The position numbers and the translations under genes were made by a program. Shown here one piece after another: positions 11,429 to 24,400 of a stretch of DNA of 64,000 bases. Every line of letters begins with the position of its first letter. Position 1 is the first letter of the stretch. Under the pieces are notes generated by a model that was not told the DNA's origin, did no database searches, and saw only the letters and a list, made by a program, of their open reading frames with translations. Source of the stretch: Chlamydomonas sphaeroides (taxonomy: Eukaryota > Chlorophyta > Chlorophyceae > Chlamydomonadales > Chlamydomonadaceae); contig BDDC01000353.1 of assembly GCA_001662425.1 (NCBI GenBank), forward strand, positions 1-64,000, read 5' to 3'.

Positions 11429-11950
11429 CTGCAACAGCTGGGAATGGAGCGGCAAGAACGGAAAGCGCGTTGGCCCGAAACTTCCAGTTTACAGCTTAAC
11501 TAGCTGTTGCTTGCTGACTAATGTGTGCGCCTTGGGTACGGGCGCACGGTGCGTTAACCTGTCGCGGGGCGATGCGGGGCAAGGGAGCCAGGGTTTGTGT
11601 AGAATTTCCGCATCCGGCCTGTCGACACAGCAACAGCAATACGAGGTGCCTATTATATCAGCGTTTGTTAACTGCATAAGACGTGTCGGCGACAAGCAAG
11701 TCAAAGTTCTCTCGAGCAAAGTTGAAGCCCGGAGCGCGATTTTGCAAGAGTCCAACAGACGGTCCTATGAAATATGTTCCCATGCTGCCGAGAAGCAGAG
11801 ACAGCTTCTGAGGCAGCACGATGCCAGGCGCGGAGGACAGCAGCCAGGGCGCAACGCCGCCGCTGAAGCTAGGGCTGTATCTTGGTCCACAGGTTGGCAC
11901 TGCTTCGAAGTTTGTCGCTTCGGCTGCGACCAACGGGACGCCATGCCTGG
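11429..11950. promoter_or_regulatory. Divergent promoter region, lower GC
   Basis: The DNA between the acidic-tail gene (-) and the dynein gene (+) is clearly less GC-rich than its surroundings, notably 11600-11800 with runs such as TATTATATCAG. That fits a shared 5' regulatory region for two divergent genes. The 5' exon of the minus-strand gene and part of the dynein 5' UTR should also lie here. Confidence 0.4.
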
Positions 11951-14900
11951 ATGATGGACGACCTGTTGCCCCGCAGAACCCCACCAACAACCGCCCCAGC
12001 CTCGTTCCGAAGCCCCCACATGCCGGTGGTGGCGCAGCAGTGGCTGTGCTCCGAGCGCGCCCTGGCGTTCCAGGCGTGCGGCCGGCGGGTGAGGCCGGGT
12101 GGACGTCTCCTGTTACCGTGGCGTCTGGCGGAAAAGCACCTGGCCTGGCATAACCCTGAATGCCTCAGCCGCGTGCAATTATTGCATGTCCCAGCGTCGG
12201 CGCGCAGAGTAGCTGCTTCTGATTGGCCTTGGTGGCGCGCTGCTCCAATCCTCCGCAGACGTTGGCGAGGGCATTCTGCGCGGCGCCCATGGCGCCTCCA
12301 GCACGATCACCCGGCCGCGTGCCGTGCTCGGGTCGCATCCAGCCACAGCCAGCGTCGGTGCTACTGTCGGGGCGGCCTCGGCAGAGCCCAAGTACGGCTT
12401 CGCCAGCATGCCCCGGTGAGCTAACGCCCTAGCCCGCCTCCAAGGCCCAGGCCAAAAGAGCGCACCAGCTCGACGCTGGCACAGCAAACGCTGGCTGGCC
12501 CCGAGGAACACGCCCTTCCTTTGGGCCCCGCTCCCTGCAGGAGCGTGCCGCATCGGGTGGCCTCACCCAGTGCCGCCCATGCCGGAGCTGGCGTAGCGGC
12601 AGCTTCCGGCCCCCATGCGGCAGCGCCCGCAGCGGGTGAGCCCGGCGCTGCGCCGCACGAGGCAGTGCAGCGCAGCTCGGCCGCCGGTAGCGGCGCGTCG
12701 ACGCCGCCGCCAGGCAGCGTCGGTGGCGGCACAGGGCTGAAGCCGCCGGGGTCGGCTGTTTCGGCGGAGGGCGAGCCCGCGGCCCGGGCAGCCCGGTCTG
12801 TGACAGAGGGCCGCGGCCGGCTGAGTCCCGGGGACGACCCCGAGACGCTGGCCAACATCGCCAAGTGGCTGGCGCTGCTGCAGGTGAGGCAGCGGAGGTT
12901 TCTGCGAGACACAACGAGGCTCGAGGTTGGCGCCGGCTCTGCTGGCAATACCCCAGCACCGCGCGACGTGCGGGGGCGCTGGCGCCGTGGGCCTAGCGGA
13001 GCTCCTGTCCGCTGATCGCGCCGGCCCCGTGCCGGTTTGGAATTACGTCGCCCATGACGTGGCCCCATCGTCCATCTGTCCATACTTCACGCGTGGTGCT
13101 CGGCTACGGTTGCTGCTTGCACTGCTGGCAACGACTCCGCGCCACGCTCACATCGCGCCTCCATTCACGGCCGCCACCACCGCCACCACCACCGCCGTAA
13201 CCCCACGTTTCCTCTACTGAGAATGCCACCACAAGTCCAACCTGTTGCCATGGCGCGACAGCAAGGCGCGCTAGTGACCGAGCGTATCGGCCAACCGAGT
13301 CGGCGGGTCCTACCCGCAGGTCCCTCGCCCGTGCACACACCACCTCCACACCTGCCGCTCCTAACCACCGCCACTGCCGGCCCGCTCGCCTGCCTCTACG
13401 TGCAGGACTACAAGGCCTCCCCCGACTCGCTGCAGTTCGTGTACTTGGTGCACGCGGCGCCCGAGCTATCGGCTCGCAGCCCCTACAACCTGCGAATCGC
13501 GGCGCACGGGGAGGTGATGTCCAACCCTACCAGCCGCCGCAACTACTTCACCATGTCGCCTCAGGTGTGGGCAGCGCGACGGGAGGGGAAGGGGGCTTGT
13601 TACGAACGGGGCCAAGAGCGCAGCACCGACGGAGCAGTGCCAAGAGGATGTCCGTAAAGGGCGAAGACGTGCTTGGGGAGCAGCGGCCAAACCCTCCCAA
13701 GAGGTATTGCACGGCTTGGAGACCGGCTGCGTGCTCGAGACCACGCGGCGGGGATTGCGCGGGCATCGGAGGTGCCTCAAGGTGGGCGCGGCTGGCCCGC
13801 TGCCCCATGTCACTGGCCCCTTCCTTCCCCGTCCCTCGGCAGGGCGTGACACACTATGTGGACGGCGCGGGCGACTTCGTGGCCCTGGAGCACTGGGAGC
13901 GCGAGTTCCACCTGTACCAGCACCTGCTGCGCTTCCGTATGTTTGCGCAGTACCGGCTGTGGAAGTCGTTCAAGGTGGGCCTGTGCGCCGGCCCCAACGA
14001 CGCCCTAGCTGGCTGTGCGCTCCGTGCCCAGCGCCCAGCCGCATGCGCAGAGGGTCGTGGGCTGCTCGTGGTGCTCATGGGGCTGGGCCGGGTGCCTGTG
14101 CGGTCATGCGCGGCACGTGCGCCGCTGCCTGACGCCGCACGCGCTGTGCTGCCACCCGCAGGTGTGGCGGCGCTTCGTGAGCAGCCGCAAGGCCCGCAGC
14201 GCCAAGCAGGTCCTGGCAAAGAGCCTGTTCCACCTCAACCCCGTCTTCAGGGCGGCGCTAGTCCGCATGAAGACGGTGCGCGGGAGGGGGGGCTTGGGAC
14301 TGTGGAATTGGGGGTGGGGATGGGCTGCCCCAGGCTTCACCCGCAGCAATTCGAGCGGCAGGGTGGGCGGGGGGCGCTGAAGGCCTCAGCTCATCTGCGT
14401 GGCCTGTTGCAAACCTCATACGCTTGCTCCGCATGCCTGCTTCACGTGCCTGCCCCGTTAGGCGTGCCTCAGCCTGCAGCAGCTGCGGCTGCACGCCGTG
14501 CGGCGCGGGCGGCTGTACGGCCTGCCCGAGCTCGCGGCGCTGCACACGGCGCGGCACGAGGAGACACGGGCGGCGCTGCAGCACTTTGAGGCAGAGGTGC
14601 TGCAGCAGGCGCAGGTGCGGGGAGGGAAGGGGACCGGGATGCTATCCTTGCTGACCCCGCGGCTGCTAGCAGTGCACGGCGCTGAGCCCAGCCCGCGGTG
14701 TCGGTGTCGTTGCCGCGCCCACAGGAGGCCTGTGTGGCGGCCATGCAGCTGATGGAGGACCAGCTGCTGCGAGTGAAGCCTGGTGCCGACGGCGCGGGGA
14801 ACATGACCATGGGTCCTGTGCCGGGACCAAACGGCGTGCCGATCATGGGCCCGGTGCCGCTTCCGCCGTCGCCGGCTCCGCCGGCTCCGCCGCCGCCGCT

Positions 14901-15368
14901 CGCGCCTGCGGAGGCCTCAGGAGCAGCCGCGGTCCAGGAGGACCCGGAGCAGACCAGCCGTGCCGCGGCGCCAAGTCCGGTTCCGGCCGACGGGCCCCCT
15001 GCGGAAGCCGCCGCACCAGCGGAGCCCGGGGCGCCACCTTCGGGGCAGATGGACCCGGCCGCGGCGCTGGAGGCGTTGCCGCTTCCGCGGGCTCCTGGCA
15101 GCATAGGCGACGCCGATGGCGCCGCCAGCGTTGTGACGGATACCACAGCCGCAGCCTACTTTTACAGTATCACCCGTACCGGCCGCGGCGGCGGCAACTA
15201 CGCGCGCTCCATGCTGTCGAACAACCCCGACCTGCTGGCGGGCGGCGACTTCAGGCAAGCCGGGCTCAGCTGAGACGCGCAATTTCCCAACTGCCCTGCG
15301 TGCTCCCCGGGGAACGAGTGCGGACCGCTGTGGCCCTGGCGTGACACCCCTACCACCGTCCTCCTGTT

Positions 15369-15432
<64 letters not shown>

Positions 15433-18400
15433 CCNNNNNNNNNNNNNNNNNNNNNNNNNNNNNNNNNNNNNNNNNNNNNNNNNNNNNNNNNNNNNNNNNN
15501 NNNNNNNNNNNNNNNNNNNNNNNNNNNNNNNNNNNNNNNNNNNNNNNNNNNNNNNNNNNNNNNNNNNNNNNNNNNNNNNNNNNNNNNNNNNNNNNNNNNN
15601 NNNNNNNNNNNNNNNNNNNNNNNNNNNNNNNNNNNNNNNNNNNNNNNNNNNNNNNNNNNNNNNNNNNNNNNNNNNNNNNNNNNNNNNNNNNNNNNNNNNN
15701 NNNNNNNNNNNNNNNNNNNNNNNNNNNNNNNNNNNNNNNNNNNNNNNNNNNNNNNNNNNNNNNNNNNNNNNNNNNNNNNNNNNNNNNNNNNNNNNNNNNN
15801 NNNNNNNNNNNNNNNNNNNNNNNNNNNNNNNNNNNNNNNNNNNNNNNNNNNNNNNNNNNNNNNNNNNNNNNNNNNNNNNNNNNNNNNNNNNNNNNTGCCT
15901 TTGCCCACCCTGTCCCTCGGCAGCTACGCGCTCAACGCGGCCCGCCGCTCCTACAAGCGCCGCATCCATGCCTTTGTGCGCCTGCTCGACTACATGGTCT
16001 GCGGCGCGCTACACGGCCTGCTGCTTGACTCGACCACCGACCTGCTAGACGCCCTCAGCCCGCGTCCCATCCGGCCGCCGTCGGCCGCTGCCTCCTCCCA
16101 CGGCGACGCCGAAGACGCAGGCCCCGAAGAGGAAACCGGCGCAACTGTTGCTACTGCTGCCGCTGCTGCTGCGGCGGCGGCAGTGGCCGCTGTAGAGCTG
16201 AGCCCCGAGGAGATAGAGCTGCTTACGGGACAGCCGCCCGAGCCCAAGGAGTGGGGTGTGGAGGGTGGCCAGTTCCTGGAGCTGGCCGTGCAGCTGCAGG
16301 CCGCGACGCCTGCGGCCCGCACCGAGGCCGGCGGGGCGGGCGACGCCAGCGGGCCCGGCACGGCGCGGCAGCGGCTCATGTCGCAAAAGTCCACGGCGCG
16401 AGGCAGCGCGGCTCTGACTGCGGGCATCAGCTCGCACGCGCTGCTGGCGGAGCTGAGCACGGGCAGCCTGGGCAGCATCAGCGAGGCAGGGGCCGGCGGG
16501 CCGGCGCCGCATGTGCTGGCGCTGGTTCCGCAGCCGGGCGAGTTCACTGCCACCCTGGAGCGCGTGCTGGGCACCTGGATCCAGCAGATCCTGGCCGTGC
16601 CGCGGCTGCTGACGCACGAGCGGCTGCAGGTGCGACTGGGCGCAGGGCTCCCTGAGGGACACAAACCGCGTGCCGCGCTGGCGGCATCGCACAGCTTGCA
16701 AAACGCGCACGAATAGCACCGCTACACGGTAGCTCGCCCCGCGGCGCGGTTGCTCCTGTCGCCCAGCGCATAACACGCACCCGCATCGGAAAAGCGTGAC
16801 GCCCGGCCAGCCAGCACGGCAACCCGCCATCGGTTCGCACAGCCAAACATCCTATCAGCAGACCCTGCACTCCTGCTCCTGCCCCCACGCCCCTGTGCCC
16901 CAGGACTACCTGGAGCGGCCCGTGGATGCGGAGTTCAAGCTGGACATGGACGGCTTCAGCGAGATCCTGGTGGGGGCCGCCTACGACAGCGCCGCGGTGC
17001 AGCTGCGGAAGCGGCTGGCGGCGGCGCTGGAGGAGGCGCAGAGCTATAAGGCCACCTTCGAGGCCATCAAGTGGGTGCCGGCGAGTGGCGCAGGCACGGG
17101 TGGTGGGGGGCCCGGTGGCAGTGCACCGAACCCGCGCAGTTGTGTCGTACCAGCACCCGCACTGCTTGCTGCCTTGTTTGCCTGCCTGTCTGCCTGCCTG
17201 CCTGCATCGGCGCCACCCGTGTATGCTGTCGATCCGGGCAGCGCCGACCAGCCCCAACCACGCCTCCTTGCACCCACGCCGCCTCCTGCTTCAGGAACGC
17301 GGTGCTGGCCTGCCAAACCGTGGACGAGGCGGCGGTTCGCATTGCCTGGGAGGCGGGCCACCGCGACCTCGACACCTACCGCGCCGAGATGACCACGCTG
17401 CGGGACCAGCTGGCCGCCGTCACGGCCATTCCGCAGCACAAGTGCGGCTGCGGGGCGGGGCCGGCTGCATCCGCTTCCGGGCCGGGAAGGGCGAAGCAAG
17501 CATGGGCTGGTACAGGGCTCGCAACGGTGGCCGGGAGCGCGGCAGCGCAGCGTTGCCGCTGCTGTGGGACTTGCGCCCTCGCCTGTAGCTTGGCACGTGT
17601 CGCCGGCCAACTCGCCGCGATGCGCCCGTCCTCGCAGGCAGCTGGGCGTACTGCGGCTGCAGCTGGGCGGCCTGGTGGCCTCGCTGCGGCCCCCGCCCGA
17701 GCGCGCGCTGACGGCTCTGTCGGGGCTGCTGCCGCGGCTGGCCTTCTCCACCTACACCTCTTTCATCGGCGCAGTGCATGCAGCCACGCGCCGCCTGCGG
17801 CAGGTGCGGGCCACGGCGCATGGTGGCTGCGCGGCGCGGCGCGGCGCGGCGCTGGGCTGCGCTGGGCTGGGCTGGGCTGGGCTGGGCTGGGCTGGGCTGG
17901 GCTGGGCTGGGCTGGGCTGGGCTGGGCTGGGCTCGGGTTTCCGCAGCCTGGCCGGGGCGCCATGCGGACGGCACGGGCCAAGGAGACCGCTGGTGCCAGC
18001 CGCTGACCGATGCGGCACGCTGCTTGCTGCTGGCCCGGCCGCTGCTGCTCCCCGGGCGATGGCTGCAGATGCCTACGTCTGCGGACGAGCTGTCGGACTT
18101 CCTGGGCTTCCTGGAGGAGTGCGACAAGGCCAAGGGCGGCATGGACAAGGATTACGACATGGTGGGGTCGGGGGTTCACGGGCTGTGTGCGTGTGTGTGC
18201 TCTGTGTATGTCACATTGTCAGCTAGCAGTTGGCAGCAGCGGCAAGGGCAGCTCCGTCGTGGTGTGGCTTCAAGCTGCAAGAGGGAGCAAGGCGCAGCCG
18301 CCGTTTGCGCTGCCAAATCCACAGGCAGCCGTGGGCGTGGGGAAAGGGTATGCTTTGCTTTGCCCGGCCCGACCCTGCGCCCCTGACACTTCCCCGCTGC

Positions 18401-21400
18401 CGCCCACCCGATGCACCAGGTCGTGGCGCACTACGACCTCATCGACGACTTCAAGGTACGGTACGAGCGTGGAGGGCAAGGTTGTAAAGGTGCCAGCGAC
18501 CGTGGCGCTCAGCCGCAGTGGTGGTGGCAAGAGCAGCGGCAATGAAAGCGCTTGGGAGTGCCAAAACGTCGCTGGCTTCCCCGCGCAGAACCCCGCCAAC
18601 GGCATCGGCATCAAGGTGCCCGACATCCAGGTGAGGTGCCGGCTCATGCTGTGCTGCTCCCACATCATGTCGTGCCAACACCTGCACCCCACGATGTAGC
18701 TTGGCAAGGCTGCGCCCGCTGGCTCGGGGCCCGCCATGCACAGCTGGGAAGCGGCTTCCTAGGCCGTTGCCACCAGCCGCTCATCGCACGCTATCCCAAC
18801 GCGGGCCCAATCGTGCTCTCCCTCCAGGCCGCCGCTTATGCGACTCTGGACCGGGACTATGCCGCGCTGCGCGACGCCATGTGGGCCGCAGACAGCGCCA
18901 GGCGAGTGCCGGCAGCAGGCCCGCCGCTGACCTGGGATGGGCGCCGCGCCCCGCGCCGGCCAACGCGGCGCCGGGCACGAGCGGCTGCCCACGCGCACGC
19001 CACCTGCCCCGGCCTCCGCCAGCTCCTAACAACATCGCCTGCTTAAGCCGCCTTGCTCCTGCGCCTGCCCTTGTGCTATCGCTCCCTGTCGTACCGTCAT
19101 TCCTGCTGCTTGCCTCGCCTGCCGCCCACACTGCCCTGCCCCTGCCTTGGCGCCATCTGCCCGGCCGCGTGCGCAGGGAGCGGCTGGTAGACACGTACGG
19201 CGCGGACCTGGGCAAGCAGGTGGAGGCCATCCAGAAGCAGGTCACGAGCATTTCGCTGCAGGCGCAGCACGACATGGTGCTGGACGAGCGGTCCGACCCG
19301 GACGTGGTCATGGCCTTCACCGGCAAGCTGCTGGAGCGCGTCCTCGCGCTGCAGGTGCGCGCGCACCGTGCCAGGCGCACGAAGGGGGCTCGAACTGGGC
19401 TGAACCACGGACGACGGGCTGCCCGCCCCAAGTGCAGCTGCTGCGTTTGTCAGGACGGGGATCGAGGCGCGGCCTCCCAGCGCGCACTGCGTCACGGCGC
19501 TCACTGTTGCGCCACTCCGCCTCTGCCCCGCTGCCGCCCTCAGGCCCAGTCCACGCGCATCCAGCAGCACCAGCGCACCTTCAAGCTGGAGGAGACGCGG
19601 TGCGTGAGGTCTAGCGTGCCGGCCTGCTGCCGAGAGCCCGGCGGCCGTGCTCATAGAGCCGGCCCGTGCGCAGCACATGGGCGCCCTTACGATGAGGACG
19701 CTAGCGCCCGTCGCTCGCCACCAGTCTCCTGACCTTGTATGCCCAACTCGATATCGCCCGGCTGCGCCTCGCGCCGCCCTCCCTGCTGCCGCCAGCTTCC
19801 CCGAGCTGGAGGACTGCCACGAGGACGTGGCGCTGCGCCACAGCATGTGGACCAGCGTGCGCGGCTGGGCGGAGCTGACGGCGGGCTGGCTGGAGGCGCG
19901 CTTCGAGGGGCTGGAGCCGGGGTCCATGGAGGAGCAGGTCGGGGCCTACAGCCGCGCGGTGTTCAAGATGGAGCGCGGGCTGGTGCCCAACAAGGTGGGG
20001 GCGGGCGCGCGTGTGTGTTCAACTTTGAGGGCCGAAATAGAGTACCACCCCCCCTGTGTGTGGGGGGGGGGGCGCCCGGTGCTGGATAGGGGCCATACGG
20101 AGGGAGGGGACGAGCCCATGGGGGCAAAGTAGCTGCGTGTCTGCTTGCCGGGGCGCCGGACTCGTGCCCTCCTGACGGGCCGGGCAGGGCAGCAGCCGCA
20201 GGGGCTGGGTGTGCGCATGTGTGCTGCTGGCTCGAGCCGCTGCTGCTGCGGCCTGCTGCTTCTGCCGCCCACCCCCGGTGCCGCTTCCTCAGATCGTGCC
20301 CAAGCTGCGCGCCGGCGTCAACTACTGGCGCGAGCTGGTGCCGCTGGTGGCCGCCCTGCGCAACCCAAACCTCAAGGAGCGACACTGGGCCAAGGTGCGT
20401 CCCCGGCCGGGCCCTGGGACTGCCAGCCGGCACCAGCCGCCGCCCTCGTGTCTTCTGTCATCAACGACGTGTTGTGGAAGGGCCCCGACCCAACAGCTCA
20501 CACGTGTGGGACCCCGTGCCTCAGCTTCTCCCCTCTTTCTTGCCCACCCGCCCGCCTGCCCGCCCGCTGCAGATCAACACCGCCGTGGGCTGCTTCATCG
20601 ACCGCAACGACGACCTGACGCTGCAGGCGCTGCTGGACATGGACGTGAGCGGGCGGGATGTGGGACGGACCGGAGCGTGGGGCCTGCGCTCGTGGCTTGG
20701 CCGGGCGGGGTGCCGATGCCATGCAGCCCGGCACCACGCCCTGCTTACGCCGCCCCACGCCCGCCTGTTTGTGCCGCAACCATGGGTCCTGCCAGCTGCT
20801 GGCGGCTCGCGACGAGGTGTCGCTGCTCTCCACAGAGGCCACCCAGGAGGCGGCGCTCGAGGGCATGCTGGACAAGGTGCGCACGGCAGCGCTCAAGCCC
20901 GCCGACCGCCCTGGCAAAGGACTAGGAAACCATGACGTGCCTAGATATGCACCCTGCCTTGCCCGCTATGCCAAGAGGGCTCTTTCCTCGGCTGCCCTGG
21001 CTGCCGCCTTTTCAACTGCTGCGGGTCGAAGGGCCAGGAGCCAGAGCAGATCCCGCATTCCGGGCCGCTCAGTAGCACTTCTGCACACGCCTTGCCCTCT
21101 GCCCTCAACTCTCCTCAACGCCGCCTGGTCCGGTGCCCTGCCGCCCTCCCACCCGCCGCCTTCTCGGGCGCAGGTGTCCGACAAGTGGCGGCACGTGGAG
21201 CTGGTGCTCAAGCCATACAAGGGGCTCAAGGACACGTACGTGCTGGGCGGCGTGGAGGAGGTGCTTGCGGTTCTGGAGGACAGCGCCGTGGTCATGGCGG
21301 CCATCGCCGCCAGCAGATACGTCGCGGGCGTCAGGTGCGGCGGGGCAGGCTGCGGGGTGAGGGGCCCGGCAGCAGGGGGGGGGGTCTGGTGCAGCGACTT

Positions 21401-24400
21401 TGGCTGGGGGCGCGTGCGTGGCGGTCCTGGCCGAGGCGGCCTGCCTGGGGCCTGGCCCGCTGCCCCTGTGTTCGCAGGGCCGAGGTGGAGCGGCTCGACA
21501 AGCAGCTGCGGCTGTTCGGCGACACCCTGGACGAGTGGCTGGACTGCCAGCGCCAGGTGGGAGGGCGCGCCTGCACTGGGGCCTGTCGTCGGCCAGCTGC
21601 GGCCCCAGCCTGGGCTGTGCAGGGCACGTTCGACGTCTTGCATGAGGGCCCTCGGAAAGCATGGCCGGAGGCCGTGGAGTCGGGGCTCAACGAGGTCGTG
21701 CATGGCCGCCCCTGGCTGCGACCCCGCCCTCCGCAGTGGCTGGCGCTGGAGCCTATCCTCACCGCAGCCGACATCCAGCGCCAGCTGCCCTCCGAGGCGC
21801 GCGCCTTTGCTGCGGTGGACCGGCAGCTCAAGGAGATCAACCGCAAGGCCAAGGACCGGCCCAACGCGCTGCAGGTGCGGCCGCCTAGCAGGCGCCCAGC
21901 AGGGCCAGGCCCCATGAAGGCGCCAAGCCGTGGCAAGGGCAGATGTCGATCCCTCAGGGCAGGACTAGCCACCCCTCTGCTTAGCCTACCCACTCCGCTT
22001 GTCGTTTGTGCCCCTCTGCTCACTGCTGCTGTTGCTGCTGTCGCTGGGGTCACTCTTGGCTCGCAGGCGGGCACGCAGCCGGGCCTGCTGGAGCAGCTGC
22101 GACGCTGCAACGAGGCGCTCGAGGGCGTGGCCAAGAACCTGGAGGTGGGCCAGGCCTGGCCCCTGAGCGCTTCAGCCGACTACCCTGGCAACTAACCGGC
22201 TGGCAGCGTGCGCGTCGTGTTGCTGTGCGACATACATCCTGGGGCCACCTGGTTGCACAATGGCTGACTACGGTGTCATGCCCCTGCCGTGCCCGCGGAC
22301 CTGCGCCGCAGACGTACCTGGAGGCCAAGCGCATGGCCTTCCCGCGCTTCTACTTTCTGTCCAACGACGAGCTGCTGCAGATCCTGTCGCAGGCGCGCAA
22401 CCCCCAGGCCGTGCAGCCGCACCTGCAGAAGGTGGGCGCGCCGCGGCAATGCCCTCGCTGGGAGGCCTCCCAACAGCGCCTACCGCCCCTTGCTGCCAGC
22501 ACCTGCCCGGTCCCACTGGAGGCCTTTGGGGGTCCCTCGAACCTGCTCTATCGGGCCCTTGATGCGCGAGCGACTGAAATAGCCTGCCGCGCCCCCTCGC
22601 GCCGCCGGTCCGCAGTGCTTCGACGGCATCCGCTCCCTGGAGTTCGGTGACGACTCGCGCAGCGCTGACATCCTGGCCATGGTCAGCGCCGAGGGCGAGC
22701 GCGTGCCGCTGAGCAAGAACCTCAAGGTAGGTGCAGCGCTGTGCCGTGATGCAGAAGCAGCGGCAGCAACCCTGGGCGCTGTTCACGACGCGACGCGCAG
22801 GGCCGAGCTCCAGGCCTGAATCGTGCCGTGGGGCCGGGCGGGCGCTCTGCCGGCTTGGCATCCGGCAGGCGAGCCGCGCTCGTGCGCCGCCTGCCTTGGC
22901 ATCGGGGGCGCTCCAGGCGCGGTGTCGCGGTGCGCGCGTGACCGACGCGCTACACGGCCATTGCGACCCTTCAAAACAGCAGTCGTGTGGCAGCGTGACT
23001 GACGAACTGGAGCCCCCTGGCTGGGACCCACAGGCGCGCGGCAGCGTGGAGCAGTGGCTGGGCAGCGTGGAGAGCGCCATGCGGACGGCGGTGCGGGGCG
23101 CGGCGCGGCGCGCGCACCGCGACTACGAGGGCGGCGCGGGGCGGTGGGACTGGGTGCGGCGCACGCCCGCCCAGCTGGTCGTCATCGTGTCCAACATCCA
23201 GTGGTGCATGGTGCGTAGGGGCGGACACGGGCCGGCCGCGCACCAGGGCAGGCGTGGGAGCAGGCATGCGGGCTCAGCACTCGGTGGTGCACGGCTCGGT
23301 CAGCCGCGGCGGTGTTTTGAAGCCGAGCCGCGACGGTGCCGGTAGGGCGTCGCACGTGTTGCGACCAGTGGCCGTGAGTCACTCACCTAGCAGTACCACC
23401 TGGCGCCGGCCCTCGCTGCATACCTCGCATGATCCTCCCAGGCGGTGGAGCAGTGCTTCGCGGCGGCCTCGCCCCTGTTGGCGCTGAGCGAGCTGCACGC
23501 CACCTGCGCGGAGCAGCTGTCGGACCTGACCGCAGTCGTGCGCGGCGCCAGCATCAGCCAGCTGGAGCGCAAGGTGCTCGTGACGCTCATCACCACCGAC
23601 GTCCACAACCGCGACGTCGTGGACTCGCTCATCGAGAAGAACTGCACCGCAGCCTCCGACTTTTCGTGGCAGATGCAGCTGCGCTACGAGTACGAGGTGT
23701 CCGGCTCGCCGCTGGCGGTGGCGGCCGCCGCCGCGGCTGCCGCCGCTGCCGCCGCGGCGCAGCAGCAGCCGACTGTGGCCGGCGAGGGCTCGTCGTCCAG
23801 CGCGACCGGGACCGCTCCTGGCGGCGGCGGCGGCGGGGGCGGTGGGCCGGTGCCGCAGGACAACGTCATTGTACGGCAGGTCAACGCCAGGTAAGCCCTC
23901 TTTACCAACGTTACCCCCGCCACAGCGGGCCGTGGTCCATATCCGCAGCTCCCTTGGCCCCATGCGCCCCCCGCACCGACCCGCGCGACCCCACTGCCCT
24001 GCTGCCCTGCGCCGCCAGGTTCCAGTACGGCTGGGAGTACCTGGGCGCGCAGCCGCGGCTGGTCATCACGCCCATGACGGACCGCGCCTTCATGACGCTC
24101 ACGGGGGCCCTGCACCTGCGACTGGGCGGCGCGCCCGCGGGCCCGGCAGGTGCGGCGCCGCAGCGACAGGCCGCTGGGGCCTCCCTTAATGGGCTGCGGC
24201 CATGCAGCAATGGGCCCCACTGCATCGGCGTGCTTCCGTGCCCCGCAGGCACGGGCAAGACGGAGACGGTCAAGGACCTGGCCAAGGCGCTGGGCGTGCA
24301 GTGCGTGGTGTTCAACTGCGGAGACAACCTGGACTACAAGTACGGCTGCCTGTCGTAATGCAGGGCATGTGTTAGATCTTGTACTGCGGACCAGTCGGCG

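Larger units (their letters stand above)
11951..19599 (+). other. Dynein tail (DHC_N1) exons
   Basis: Exons: 11951-12088 and 12213-12415 (tentative), 12541-12883, 13406-13564, 13843-13974, 14162-14275, 14462-14614, 14725-15254, 15924-16629, 16904-17070, 17295-17441, 17638-17803, 18069-18161, 18420-18455, 18589-18630, 18828-18901, 19177-19354, 19544-19599. Diagnostic block: FAQYRLWKSFKVWRRF, matching the FRKWKAFSVWRKN block of human DNAH6. This part mediates attachment to the doublet and light-chain binding. The exon at 14725 carries a long Pro/Ala insert and the one at 15924 an Ala-rich insert. Confidence 0.85.

Noticed and set aside
11821..12153. Separate small gene starting at ATG 11821
   Set aside because: The frame is short, has no family similarity, and overlaps the better phased 5' exon of the dynein. 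It is kept only as an alternative dynein start.
15341..16716. Long open frames spanning the N gap
   Set aside because: They are open only because N codons are read through. The left part is the CCCATG array; the real exon begins at 15924.
17752..18179. Minus-strand Pro/Ala/Ser repeat protein
   Set aside because: It is produced by the intronic (GCTGG)14 array and lies antisense to the dynein gene.
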